Shown here: one piece after another, positions 17,141 to 25,878 of the stretch | Numbering within the stretch: the stretch's first letter is position 1 | Layout: each line of letters starts with the position of its first letter | Source of the DNA: Chitinophaga sp. YR627 | GTDB lineage: Bacteria > Bacteroidota > Bacteroidia > Chitinophagales > Chitinophagaceae | Direction of reading: 5' to 3' | Length of the DNA: 64,000 nucleotides | Assembly: GCF_900114995.1 (NCBI RefSeq) | Contig: NZ_FOUX01000002.1 | Span: 744,001 to 808,000, forward strand | Notes under the pieces: generated by a model | What the model was told of the DNA's origin: nothing | The model's input: only the letters and a program-made list of their open reading frames with translations | Database searches by the model: none | Position numbers and translations under genes: made by a program

Positions 17141-17887
17141 ATGAGAACTAGTCATCAGTGGATCTCACATTTCAGCAGCAATGCCACACAACAGCGCATT
17201 GACTGGCAACTGGTCCCCACCGCTACAGAGCAGGAACTATCGCCTATCCTGCGATCTTTCCAGTCATGGCAACTGGGAGAGACACCGGATAGCGGTCCGC
17301 TGTTAAAGGCTACGCGGAAATATGCACGGAAAATAAATGATCCTTCCTACCTGGAAGCTATCAGGCTTTTTATCAACGAAGAGCAAAAACACAGTGACAA
17401 TCTGGGCACATACCTGGATCGCATCGGCAAACCCAGGTTAAAAGCTGATATATGTGATACGATCTTCAGAAAAGTGAGATATTTCAATACCAGCATGGAA
17501 ATCTGGACCTTATCTGTATTGGTCGTAGAGAGCATCGCTCAACTGTTCTATCAGTCCCTGAAGGATGCCACCCGTTGTACGCTACTAAAACAGATCTCTA
17601 CGGATATCCTCATCGACGAGGCTCACCATGTCGCATTTCAGCGTGACCGTCTCTTTTTGCTCTTTCAGCATAAATCCCCGGTTACAAAATTCATCTGCCG
17701 GCATTTATACAAACTGTTCTTTGCCGGTACAGTAATCATCGCCTGGACAGCCTATAAAAAAGTGTTTATAGCAGGCGGCAATACCTTCAGCAGTTACCTA
17801 CGGAAAATGAGATACAAGTACTATAAGAGTATTCATAATACGATCAGTCAGAAAAAAAACTATTATTTAGACAGCGCAATGGCTTAA
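17141..17887 (+). CDS. Ferritin-like diiron protein
   Basis: A 248-aa, mostly helical protein. A four-helix diiron pattern is visible: EEQKH at 80-84, E130 in VVESIAQ and DEAHH at 159-163, which could supply the carboxylate/His ligands. The C-terminal third has a hydrophobic segment (LYKLFFAGTVIIAWTAY) and a basic tail, so membrane association is possible. The family resembles uncharacterised ferritin-superfamily proteins. An oxidase or oxygenase role is plausible but unproven. The DUF1361 gene starts 5 bp after it, so they form an operon. Confidence 0.7.
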   Translation: MRTSHQWISHFSSNATQQRIDWQLVPTATEQELSPILRSFQSWQLGETPDSGPLLKATRKYARKINDPSYLEAIRLFINEEQKHSDNLGTYLDRIGKPRLKADICDTIFRKVRYFNTSMEIWTLSVLVVESIAQLFYQSLKDATRCTLLKQISTDILIDEAHHVAFQRDRLFLLFQHKSPVTKFICRHLYKLFFAGTVIIAWTAYKKVFIAGGNTFSSYLRKMRYKYYKSIHNTISQKKNYYLDSAMA

Positions 17888-17892
17888 AACTT

Positions 17893-18552
17893 ATGATAAA
17901 ATACCTCTCTCCCCTGGAAAAAATGCTGCTGGTGTCCGTTGCATTTACCATGTCACTGCTGACAATACGCGTGCTTTATACACAGGAACTGACCTATATT
18001 TTCTACGCCTGGAATACATTCCTGGGCATATTACCGCTCGTGTTCAGTCATATACTGCTACGCCAGCATAAATACAATATAAAAGCACTGCTGCTGATCG
18101 GCTGCTGGCTAGCCTTTTTTCCAAATGCAGCTTATCTGATCACTGATCTGTTCCATTACGAAGAGAAACCTCCCATGCCCAAATGGTATGATCTGCTGCT
18201 CGTAACTACTGCAGCCTGGAACGGGTTGTTATTAGGTATTGTGTCGTTGATGCAGGTAGAGCAATATCTGCTCCGTCATATGCGGGTGAGATGGGTCAGA
18301 AGACTGGTCATTATCAGCTTCATTTTATGCGGTTATGGGGTCTATATTGGCAGATATCTGCGTTTTAACAGCTGGGATGCGGTAACTAACCCACAGAAGC
18401 TATTAGAGACCTTTGCAGGGCATCTTTTCCTGCCCCATCAACATCTGTCTGCCTGGGCCTTTACCCTTTCATTTGGGGCCATGTTCGGGATCGTATACTT
18501 CACGCTGAAACAATTCCAGATCGCCACTATCCGCTTACAGGTTAAACACTAG
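17893..18552 (+). CDS. DUF1361 integral membrane protein
   Basis: A 219-aa protein with about six transmembrane helices. The DUF1361 hallmarks are present: WLAFFPNAAYLITDLFH (about 74-90) and GRYLRFNSWD (near 153-162). Function is unknown; conserved polar residues within the membrane suggest binding or transport of a small molecule. Co-transcribed with the upstream ferritin-like gene. Confidence 0.88.
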   Translation: MIKYLSPLEKMLLVSVAFTMSLLTIRVLYTQELTYIFYAWNTFLGILPLVFSHILLRQHKYNIKALLLIGCWLAFFPNAAYLITDLFHYEEKPPMPKWYDLLLVTTAAWNGLLLGIVSLMQVEQYLLRHMRVRWVRRLVIISFILCGYGVYIGRYLRFNSWDAVTNPQKLLETFAGHLFLPHQHLSAWAFTLSFGAMFGIVYFTLKQFQIATIRLQVKH

Positions 18553-18626
18553 TTATCCACATAAAACCGATGTTGTAACAATAATTGCAGGGATAAAATG
18601 ACCTTTTTAAGGTAAGTTCTCCCGGA

Positions 18627-18681
18627 GATGCGTCGTGTATGCGTCGTATATACGTCGTATACGAAGCATGTATGAAGCATG
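18627..18681. repeat. 11-nt periodic tandem repeat, five units
   Basis: Five contiguous 11-mers: GATGCGTCGTG, TATGCGTCGTA, TATACGTCGTA, TACGAAGCATG, TATGAAGCATG. The first three share CGTCGT and the last two share GAAGCATG. It lies in the 289-bp gap after the DUF1361 gene. A similar 11-nt array occurs at 34439-34488. Confidence 0.75.
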
Positions 18682-18739
18682 CTAAGTCAAACTTTCAGGC
18701 AAAAGGGGGCATTCAGGACAAAAAGGGTATAAATACATT

Positions 18740-18815
18740 ACTCAGCCTATAGTTACTCTTCGTTCGTGCTTCATATATGAGCGAAAGACGAACGAAGGGT
18801 AACTATAGGCTGAGT
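18740..18815. repeat. Long hairpin element with 28-bp arms
   Basis: Arms 18740-18767 and 18788-18815 are complementary at 27 of 28 positions (the odd pair is T-G). The 20-nt loop contains the palindrome TCATATATGA. It ends 26 bp before the SDR stop and can act as a terminator for the minus-strand SDR and the plus-strand DUF1361 transcript. It lacks T runs, so a REP-like mobile or structural repeat is the alternative. Its centre has the same 11-nt rhythm (TTCGTTCGTGC, TTCATATATGA, GCGAAAGACGA) as the neighbouring array. Confidence 0.75.
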
Positions 18816-18841
18816 ATATACAGATGATATTAAGAGCAGAT

Positions 18842-19570
18842 TTATACCACCGGATTCAGTCTGTTAAAAGCCGCTGTTATTTCCGGCGGACCAGCCTTCA
18901 CCATCGCTTCACTGAAACCAAAGCTCAGTTCTGTCTTACCCTCTGCCAGTTGTGCAAATATAGCTGTAATAAAGTCGCTTACCGGCGGTGCTGCATCATG
19001 CAGTCCTTTGCCTCCCAAATCTGTATTCAGGGCAGGCGGAACGATCTCTATCACTTCAATGCCCTTATTTTTCAGCAGATAACGGCTGGAAAGGGTAAAA
19101 GAATGGAAAAATGCCTTTGTAGCACTATATACCGGCACCTTTGTAAAAGGTACAAAAGCAAGGCCGGAACTCACATTCATAATTGTATTCAGCGCAGGTA
19201 ATCCGGTGAATAACGCGGTCAGGTGCACAGGCGCTTCTATATTCGTAGCAATCTCGGCTTTTGCACGCTCATAGAAATCCGCATCGGTAATATTTGCCCA
19301 TTGCTGAATACCTGCATTATTTACCAGCACATTCAGGTCGCTGTGCTGCTCTTCCACCCACTTAAAAAGTGCGATTCTTTCCGCTTCTGTGGATAAATCA
19401 CAAACTTTAGTGATCACAGCAGGATACTTATCAGTCACCTCTTTCAATGCTGCCTCTCTCCTGCCACATACGATCACCGTATTGCCTTCCTGCAGAAACC
19501 GTTCTGTCAGTCCAAGACCGATGCCGCTGGCGCCGCCTGTGATCAGAATTTTATTGCCTGTTAATTTCAT
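18842..19570 (-). CDS. Short-chain dehydrogenase/reductase (DltE-like)
   Basis: A 242-aa classical SDR. It has the Rossmann TGGASGIG at 11-18, NNAG at 84-87, catalytic Ser in NVSSG (134/135), Y148 and K152 in YSATK. The active site is complete, so NAD(P)-dependent oxidoreduction is expected. R37/R38 after the second strand hint at NADPH. It resembles the DltE-like branch of unknown substrate. A perfect -7 element, TACCTTTG (19599-19606, minus strand), lies 29 bp upstream. Monocistronic. Confidence 0.9.
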   Translation of the reverse strand: MKLTGNKILITGGASGIGLGLTERFLQEGNTVIVCGRREAALKEVTDKYPAVITKVCDLSTEAERIALFKWVEEQHSDLNVLVNNAGIQQWANITDADFYERAKAEIATNIEAPVHLTALFTGLPALNTIMNVSSGLAFVPFTKVPVYSATKAFFHSFTLSSRYLLKNKGIEVIEIVPPALNTDLGGKGLHDAAPPVSDFITAIFAQLAEGKTELSFGFSEAMVKAGPPEITAAFNRLNPVV

Positions 19571-19598
19571 ATATGTTTACGTTTTAAATTGCTCACAA

Positions 19599-19606
19599 CA
19601 AAGGTA
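19599..19606 (-). promoter_or_regulatory. -7 promoter element of the SDR gene
   Basis: On the minus strand TACCTTTG is a perfect match to TAnnTTTG. No clear -33 TTTG was seen. Confidence 0.5.
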
Positions 19607-19781
19607 ATCGTACCTGAATTTCCACAGCTTGCGAATATCAATGCGATGATTACGAAATTCAAACCACCAGCCTGGTGTCCTGTTACCGCACCCTACAGGG
19701 AAAACAGACAATCCTTCCTATTGTTTCACTTGCGCTGGCATGATTTTTTTGACAGTTCTACTGCAATAAACCTATAATGCC

Positions 19782-19988
19782 ATGATAAACAACGATCCCA
19801 AAGAAAAGGAAGTAAAAAAGAAAAATGAAGATGCCGGTATACAACCCGACCCTGAAACACTGGGACCGGAACCGCAGGAGCATATGGAAGGACCGATTTC
19901 CACCATCATCAAAAAACTGGAAGAGATCGGAGAGGATAATTTCGGTGAAGATGACGAAGCAGTGAAAAAAAAGGAAGAGAAAAAATAA
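19782..19988 (+). CDS. Small highly charged protein (68 aa), unknown
   Basis: A 68-aa soluble peptide with Lys/Glu-rich ends and a central helix (EGPISTIIKKLEEIGEDNF). There is no signal peptide and no Cys or Trp. Low-complexity charge makes disorder likely. It is accepted as a gene because it is followed immediately by a long hairpin element and no other gene covers the region. It could be a small stress-related protein, but nothing shows this. Confidence 0.55.
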   Translation: MINNDPKEKEVKKKNEDAGIQPDPETLGPEPQEHMEGPISTIIKKLEEIGEDNFGEDDEAVKKKEEKK

Positions 19989-19990
19989 AT

Positions 19991-20064
19991 CAATACAATT
20001 ATGCATCAGGGACTACGAATCGGGGAGAATTCCTCTATTCATAGTCCCTGATGCGCAATTGTAT
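19991..20064. repeat. Long hairpin element with 24-bp arms
   Basis: Arms 19991-20014 and 20041-20064 match at 22 of 24 positions. The 26-nt loop pairs further (GAAT/ATTC and GGGGA/TCCTC with one wobble), so almost the whole element can fold. It lies 3 bp after the stop of the 68-aa gene and just before the AraC operator repeats. It may work as that gene's terminator, though the T run is weak. Confidence 0.65.
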
Positions 20065-20077
20065 TTTACCCTGTTTT

Positions 20078-20111
20078 ACCATAAACGGAATCAATTACCA
20101 TTAACGGAATC
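20078..20111 (+). promoter_or_regulatory. AraC-type direct repeats upstream of the AraC gene
   Basis: ACCATAAACGGAATC (20078-20092) and ACCATTAACGGAATC (20097-20111) form a direct repeat with a 19-bp period, matching at 14 of 15 positions. A near -7 element TAATTTTC (20112-20119) follows. The same motif, ACCATnnACGGA, occurs twice upstream of the HmuY-like operon (27989-28031), which suggests autoregulation. Confidence 0.65.
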
Positions 20112-20256
20112 TAATTTTCCATTTATTTCACTGCAAATAAGCAAGTTATATCGCCAGAGAAAAAATTTTCCCAAATGCGTAAAGGGGACTGACATTAAAA
20201 AACATAGTATTGCGGTATTTACCTATTCGACCAACCGTAAATTTTTGTTCCTCTCC

Positions 20257-21249
20257 ATGAATGACATGCTTTTTGAAAAGAATGCAGGTGTGATGTATTG
20301 TAATTTTGACATATATCAGGCGGAAGAAGCTTTGTTAAAGGAAAGACGCCGCTCGGTAGCCCAACACGGACATAAAGGAATTATTTATGAACTATCCTCC
20401 CCTGATGGCATCAACCTCGGTTATTACAACGTAACATCCAGCCAGCCAGGAAAAGTGGTTATTAAAAATACCAATCCGTTCATACAACTCACCTACACGA
20501 TAAGCGGCAATAAAAGTTACCAGGTTCATCACGGCAAACACCGCGTACTTCCCTTCAAAAAACAGGAATACAATTACCTGTTCTTCTCAAAGGAACAGGT
20601 ACAGCTGAACTGGCAGCCCGGAGAACGGCTTGAGATCTTTGAAGTCAGTGTTAGTCCGGAATTAATGCTCAATTATCTCCCACAGGAACATCCTTTCCAC
20701 GCACTGTTACACCGGAGCATTGAAAGGAATGAAACTACCCCCATGAGCAGTTCCAATCTTTTCCTGCAAACAGAAAGTAACAGTATCCTTTATAAGATGA
20801 TCAATTGTCCGCTGGAGGGGAGATACAAACAGCTCTACATCAAAAGTAAACTGGGCGAACTGTTATCAATTGAACTGGATGCATTCGAACAGAGCCAACA
20901 GGCCCATCGCAGGAAGACAGAAAAAACACTCAGGCCCGCTGATATTGAAAGGATGCATCATGCCAGGGAAATTATCATCTCTAATCTGCAAAGCCCCTGT
21001 TCACTCATTGATCTGGCTCACCAGGTAGGCACCAATGATGCATACCTGAAACGTCATTTCAAAACAGTATTCGGGACCACTGTATTTGGCTATCTGCATT
21101 TTACCAAAATGAACCAGGCAAAAGAACTGCTACAGTCAGGCACTTCCATTACAGAGGTAGCCACACTTACAGGTTATAAATACGTATCACATTTCAATCG
21201 CGCATTTACCAAACACTTTGGCATCGGACCCGGCAAAGTGAGAAAGTAG
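20257..21249 (+). CDS. AraC-family regulator, likely controller of the adjacent HmuY/TonB operon
   Basis: A 330-aa regulator. An uncharacterised N-terminal sensor domain (about 1-215) precedes two HTH units, with CSLIDLAHQVGTNDAYLKRHFK first and TSITEVATLTGYKYVSHFNRAF second. It resembles PchR-like AraC proteins of siderophore and haem uptake loci. The frame is open from 20059, but the ACCATnnACGGA repeats (20078-20111) lie inside it, so ATG 20257 is preferred. It converges on the TonB receptor gene, with 7 bp between. Shared binding motifs upstream of it and of the operon support a regulatory link (inference). Confidence 0.85.
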   Translation: MNDMLFEKNAGVMYCNFDIYQAEEALLKERRRSVAQHGHKGIIYELSSPDGINLGYYNVTSSQPGKVVIKNTNPFIQLTYTISGNKSYQVHHGKHRVLPFKKQEYNYLFFSKEQVQLNWQPGERLEIFEVSVSPELMLNYLPQEHPFHALLHRSIERNETTPMSSSNLFLQTESNSILYKMINCPLEGRYKQLYIKSKLGELLSIELDAFEQSQQAHRRKTEKTLRPADIERMHHAREIIISNLQSPCSLIDLAHQVGTNDAYLKRHFKTVFGTTVFGYLHFTKMNQAKELLQSGTSITEVATLTGYKYVSHFNRAFTKHFGIGPGKVRK

Positions 21250-21256
21250 CTGTTGG

Positions 21257-23617
21257 TTATCGCAGATGATAGGCGATACCTGCAAAGAACAAACGTCCTG
21301 CCTGAGAAGGCACTTTCGGATCGATAAAGTTCAGCAGGTTCTCTGCATTGAAACGCAACGACAATTTGCTATCCACCAGCTTCTTTTCCAGTCCGGCATT
21401 TAACAGGTAATATCCCCTGACAAAAGTATCAAAACGGTCTATATACCCGTTGTTGTTCCTGTCAGCAAAAGGATAACGGCCTCTATAATTTACGCGTACG
21501 TTACCGCTAAGACGCCAGGGCTGATAAGTATAAACAGCCCTGACATTGAACATATGTCTGGAACGGTTTTCCAGTCCCCAGTAATCCTTTGCGGAAGGTG
21601 TATAATTGACGTATCCGGTTTTAGGGTCGAATAGCGGCGCATAATACTTTCCCCCTTCCCGGATCTCCTCTTCTATCGTTTTATCCTTTGCGATGAGGTA
21701 CTGATAACCTGCACTGATATTCAGATCAGCAAGCGGCGTATAGGAAACAGATGCCTCTATTCCCTTATAATATGCCTTTGCATTATTACGATAGGAATAA
21801 AGTGCGCGGCCGTTGATGTCAGTCCCGATCAACACACTATTGATCTGATTCGTGATGTCATGATAAAAAACGCTGCCCTCCGCTTTTACTTTCTTTGAAG
21901 GAGCCTCCCAGTTAAGACTGAAATTGTAAGATTTACTCATTTCAGCTTCCAGCATTTTTCCCTTTATTTCATTGTACACCGGCTCCAGCTCATATTTGCT
22001 GATTTGCCCGCTTTCCATCATCTGATTGATGATATTACGTATGACAGCGCTACCTACTACCATATAATTGTAGGAAGGGTTATAGAAGACCTGATACAGC
22101 TTCTTCATATCAGGGGCCTTAAAACCTGTTCCGTAAGCCGCTTTCAGACGCAGTGTTGGTAATATCTTATATTGCAGCGCCATACTGGGGTCTAACCGCC
22201 ACCCATAAGCCACAATATGATCATAACGCAAACCCAGGGTAAACTCCATCTTTGATATCGCTCTCCAGTTAGCCTGTGTATACGCAAAGTAGGATTTGAT
22301 ATCGTTCACATCAGTCAGGATGTTCTGGTCAATATGTTCAATGTTTCCTCCTGCACCACCAACAATGTCCAGCTTTTCCCCCACAGCATAAGATACCTGT
22401 TGTTCCGCACGGTGTAATGTTTGTCCGAATGCCGTCTGACTCACACTATCTCCCTGCGTCAGGGCAATACTCATATCCGCATTGTAACGGGTAAAGTAGT
22501 AACGGGTCATACTACGCCATCTGTTGCTGAAACGGTGATCAAAGGCGGCAGACAAATTCAGGTCCTGTTCATCCAATACATCTTTGGTAATATAACTGGC
22601 GCCAAAATCTTTGGTCATAAAACTCCGGCGTAAGCCAAAGCGACCGCTTACTGACAACAAATTATTATCATTGAAACGATATCTGAAACGTCCCTGTGTG
22701 GCATAGTTATCATAGGGTGGTGCAGTCGTACCCTTGATCGTACCGGTACTGGTATTGAACCCACCTGTATGGTAATAGTTTGAACTCAACGATACACTTC
22801 CTTTCTTTTTCAGGATAGGCGATTCGCCTTCCGCAGTCACATCCAGTGTTTCATTACTACCATAGATCACAGCTGCCATTGCCTGTGGATCCGCAACAAT
22901 ATGTCTTGTGATGATATTGATCGTACCTCCCAATGCATCACCACCATAGAGGTTGGAAGCCGCTCCTTTGGTAATTTCCACCCGCTCAATATTAGAAACA
23001 CTGATACGGGAAAGGTCAAAATTGCCACTATTCCTCCCGATCATAGGTTGTCCGTCGATCAGCACCATGACGTACTCGCTGCCAAAGCCCTGCATCTGTA
23101 CGCCAATCGAACGGGAACCAGCGCCAATATCATTGACAATAGCCACCCCCGTCTGTTCTTTCAGTACATCATCCAGTCTTCGGCTGCCCATTAATTCAAT
23201 TGTACGGCGATCAATGATCGTAACCGGCATGATGCTGTTCTCTACTTTGATCAGACTCTCTGCATTTGCATTTGCTACACGCTGACTGATTACATTCACC
23301 TGTTGCAGATCACGCTTATCCACCTCCATGCGGATATCCCTGGTATGCACACCGGCTGAAACCCGGAATGTTTCTTTGTATAGTTTATATCCGACGATCC
23401 TGGCTGTCAGTGTAACCTGTCCTGCTGCCAGAGCTGAAAAGCGGTACCCGCCATGATCATCGCTTGTCACCATCCCGCCGGCAGGTTCCAGGGATACTAT
23501 TACACCTGGTAGCATATTACCTTCTCTATCGGTGATCTTCCCCTGTATGGTGATCTGCTGCGCCTGCACACTGCATAGAGCAGTCAGACAAATTACAAGC
23601 AGTATAGATAATCTCAT
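21257..23617 (-). CDS. TonB-dependent outer-membrane receptor (haem-receptor-like)
   Basis: A 786-aa receptor with signal peptide (after SVQAQ, about residue 20) and a CarboxypepD_reg-like domain (22-100) with ITDREGNMLPGVIVSLE. The plug (about 115-235) contains VQMQGFGSEYVMVLIDGQP and NIERVEITKGAASNLYGGDALGGTINIITR-type motifs, followed by a 22-strand barrel ending in AYHLR. It is the last gene of a five-gene operon with two HmuY-like lipoproteins, so haem or a related metal complex is the likely substrate. Pair conservation with HmuR of Porphyromonas is suggested by context only. Confidence 0.88.
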   Translation of the reverse strand: MRLSILLVICLTALCSVQAQQITIQGKITDREGNMLPGVIVSLEPAGGMVTSDDHGGYRFSALAAGQVTLTARIVGYKLYKETFRVSAGVHTRDIRMEVDKRDLQQVNVISQRVANANAESLIKVENSIMPVTIIDRRTIELMGSRRLDDVLKEQTGVAIVNDIGAGSRSIGVQMQGFGSEYVMVLIDGQPMIGRNSGNFDLSRISVSNIERVEITKGAASNLYGGDALGGTINIITRHIVADPQAMAAVIYGSNETLDVTAEGESPILKKKGSVSLSSNYYHTGGFNTSTGTIKGTTAPPYDNYATQGRFRYRFNDNNLLSVSGRFGLRRSFMTKDFGASYITKDVLDEQDLNLSAAFDHRFSNRWRSMTRYYFTRYNADMSIALTQGDSVSQTAFGQTLHRAEQQVSYAVGEKLDIVGGAGGNIEHIDQNILTDVNDIKSYFAYTQANWRAISKMEFTLGLRYDHIVAYGWRLDPSMALQYKILPTLRLKAAYGTGFKAPDMKKLYQVFYNPSYNYMVVGSAVIRNIINQMMESGQISKYELEPVYNEIKGKMLEAEMSKSYNFSLNWEAPSKKVKAEGSVFYHDITNQINSVLIGTDINGRALYSYRNNAKAYYKGIEASVSYTPLADLNISAGYQYLIAKDKTIEEEIREGGKYYAPLFDPKTGYVNYTPSAKDYWGLENRSRHMFNVRAVYTYQPWRLSGNVRVNYRGRYPFADRNNNGYIDRFDTFVRGYYLLNAGLEKKLVDSKLSLRFNAENLLNFIDPKVPSQAGRLFFAGIAYHLR

Positions 23618-23642
23618 TGGTCTGTAATTATTACTGACGAGG

Positions 23643-24845
23643 TTAGTCTCTGGTCTTCAGATTACGACTACCGTCTTCCTGAATGAAATAACGGAAAGTA
23701 AAATAGGGAGAAGGCCAGTTGAGGTCTGTTACCACTTCCGGCGCCCCCTTGTACATACTGATCAGCTGTAACTTCCCATATCTGTAAGTACTGGCGCCTG
23801 TAACAGGATCGATCTGCTGCAGGCGTAAATAATAAGCTCTGTATGGAAACGGTTGCGCAATATGTGTCGTTGTACTGTATTCATACCAGGCGTTGACACC
23901 CGTTCCATATTCCGATGAATAACCTATCTGCATATCAGTTACAGGCACCGCATCAAAAAGGCTGTCAGCCGGCGCTTCATTCATAAATTCATATCCATAT
24001 TCGTACATGAGTACAGCCGTTTTTGTCAGCGGACTACCATATCCCGGATTCTTTTCGTAACGGGCATTATTCAGCCATATCAGCCCATTGAAGTTTTCTG
24101 TAAAGGCAAGATCCCATTGTGTTGTTCTGAGATAACGGAGGGAATCCGCGGCATCACGTATAAAGAGCTGCTTGTGATCATGGAAGCTGTACAGGAACAT
24201 ATTGTATTTACCTGTTTCCTTGCCACTCTTACTATACTGTATTTGTACAAAGTCAACATTACTCCGGTAATCCGCATTGTTGACCAGCAAGGCCCAGGCA
24301 TTACCCGTATAGATATACACCCGCATATTGTCACCATCACAGTATGCCCAGTCTGTCTCCGGATGTACAGGAGGCTGGCTGGAAGTACCTCGCCAGTTAA
24401 GCGATTTTCCATCATTCACTGCCGTATAGCGGTCAATACTCATCTGATACCATACACCGCTGCGATAGATATAATCCCTGTTATCAGCAGTATTGGTATA
24501 AGCGCTATTCTCTGTTACACTTTCCGGATGTTTAATTCCGGGAGATAACCAGCTGATGGCAGCATCCTCATTGATATCTACCCCTGCAGCGGCGTTGAGC
24601 TTTTCACTGCCCCGGGGTTGTATACGGATAGAGTCTGTCCAGGACGAGTTAAAGAAGCGCTGCCGCATATAGGTATCTCCGTCTGCATAGGCAGGTTCCC
24701 AGCCATCAGAGGCAAGCGTATCACCAGGAAGATCATAGACAACAGTACTGTGACGATCTTCGTAGTTCACCGCGTTATCCTCCTGCTTGTAACAGGCTGT
24801 TATCAGCAGGAATACTGTTATCACTATATAGAATGATCTTTTCAT
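23643..24845 (-). CDS. HmuY-family-like lipoprotein (400 aa)
   Basis: A lipoprotein (LLITAC, Cys near residue 18). The segment RTTQWDLAFTENFNGLIWLNN (around 245) and the following beta-rich C-terminus match the HmuY pattern, in which a WDLAF strand is diagnostic. It is longer than the 200-aa classical HmuY and has an additional N-terminal region. Known HmuY captures haem and passes it to the TonB receptor; whether this one binds haem cannot be decided. Its ATG shares one base with the stop of the upstream gene (24845), so translation is coupled. The receptor gene follows after 25 bp. Confidence 0.7.
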   Translation of the reverse strand: MKRSFYIVITVFLLITACYKQEDNAVNYEDRHSTVVYDLPGDTLASDGWEPAYADGDTYMRQRFFNSSWTDSIRIQPRGSEKLNAAAGVDINEDAAISWLSPGIKHPESVTENSAYTNTADNRDYIYRSGVWYQMSIDRYTAVNDGKSLNWRGTSSQPPVHPETDWAYCDGDNMRVYIYTGNAWALLVNNADYRSNVDFVQIQYSKSGKETGKYNMFLYSFHDHKQLFIRDAADSLRYLRTTQWDLAFTENFNGLIWLNNARYEKNPGYGSPLTKTAVLMYEYGYEFMNEAPADSLFDAVPVTDMQIGYSSEYGTGVNAWYEYSTTTHIAQPFPYRAYYLRLQQIDPVTGASTYRYGKLQLISMYKGAPEVVTDLNWPSPYFTFRYFIQEDGSRNLKTRD

Positions 24846-25849
24846 CAGTTTTTAACAGGGAAAATGGGCCATACATCCTGGCTAAGCAATTTGCTCAGAT
24901 AGATAGGACTGTAATAAGGACTCATAAAATAAAGCACGATACCGGTTGGCTTGCTATTCAGCGGTGTATCCGGCAATTTGAATTTAATGGTATTGCTGGT
25001 TTGCGTCAGGGCATCTGCTTCAAACACATAGTCTTCAATGACAAGCTTTGTAAAATGCTTCGCATACCATTTGATCACATCGCCATTATAATCATCACTG
25101 AGCCTGAGCGTCACACTATCACCGGCCGCAACCTGTTTACCTGCCTGATCAAAACTCAGGTGCAACAAAGTGGTGTATGATATATCCGGCATTCTTAGTG
25201 TAACTTCTTTTTCATCAGACACACGGTTACCGATCTTAACAAATATTTTATGCAGACCAGTATCCTGAATATCTGAGTATGCAGGCAGATTAGCAGTGAT
25301 ACTGGTCATGGAGATCTTTGTATAATCAATGGGCAGATCAAACTCGAATCCATCCCGCAGACGCTGCGCATACACATGCACATCTGAAGTATCGCCGGTA
25401 AGGAAATATTCTCCGGATACAGTCACCTGCGTACTGGAAATCCAATGCAGGTTATTAGGACTGATCGAGGATATTCTCGGTACTGCATGATTGATCACTG
25501 GTTTAAGACGATAGGTCTGTACAGAACCATCCTCAGCCGTCACCTTATATACAGTTTCGCTACTGAAAGACACTTCCGTTCCTGAAGCAGGAGAAATAGT
25601 CGCGTGCGCTGACACAGCAATAACAGGTTTGATCGTTTTGGGTAATTCCGCTTCCGCCGCCCAGTATACGATGATGTTACCATTATTAACAGTCGCATTA
25701 ATGGAATCACCTGCATATCCCATCAGCACAAAACTTTCTATATTTTTATAAGGTCTTTTTTCATATTCATACTCCGTCTTGGAACAACCCTGTAACAGGC
25801 TCCACACACATACGCCCAGCACCCAGACGATCCTGGAAAATCGCTTCAT
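24845..25849 (-). CDS. DUF5018/IPT-TIG-type surface lipoprotein
   Basis: About 334 aa, with lipobox SLLQGC. The N-terminal ~110 residues have a DUF5018-like pattern (ATISPASGTEVSFS followed by YKVTAEDGSVQTYRL). An IPT/TIG-like Ig fold follows (ISSISPNNLHWISSTQVTVSGEYF). Such proteins form extracellular binding modules of Bacteroidota uptake systems. An alternative start is ATG 25864 (MSINIMKR); the chosen ATG gives a normal lipoprotein signal. It is the third gene of the HmuY-like/TonB operon and overlaps the next gene by one base. Confidence 0.7.
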   Translation of the reverse strand: MKRFSRIVWVLGVCVWSLLQGCSKTEYEYEKRPYKNIESFVLMGYAGDSINATVNNGNIIVYWAAEAELPKTIKPVIAVSAHATISPASGTEVSFSSETVYKVTAEDGSVQTYRLKPVINHAVPRISSISPNNLHWISSTQVTVSGEYFLTGDTSDVHVYAQRLRDGFEFDLPIDYTKISMTSITANLPAYSDIQDTGLHKIFVKIGNRVSDEKEVTLRMPDISYTTLLHLSFDQAGKQVAAGDSVTLRLSDDYNGDVIKWYAKHFTKLVIEDYVFEADALTQTSNTIKFKLPDTPLNSKPTGIVLYFMSPYYSPIYLSKLLSQDVWPIFPVKN

Positions 25850-25878
25850 GATATTTATGCTCATATAAGTTAGTATTG

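Noticed and set aside
18627-18681. The 11-mer array as a CRISPR array
   Set aside because: There are no spacers between units, the units differ from one another, and no cas genes are present.
19589-19777. 62-aa ORF (plus strand) between the SDR and the 68-aa gene
   Set aside because: It overlaps the SDR promoter, has no start signal or family resemblance, and ends just before a more credible gene.
19772-19993. Ser/Phe-rich antisense ORFs over the 68-aa gene
   Set aside because: They are mirror images of the Lys/Glu-rich coding strand and carry no recognisable domain.
20059-20256. N-terminal 66-residue extension of the AraC regulator
   Set aside because: It covers the ACCATnnACGGA repeats and a promoter-like element and has no domain resemblance.
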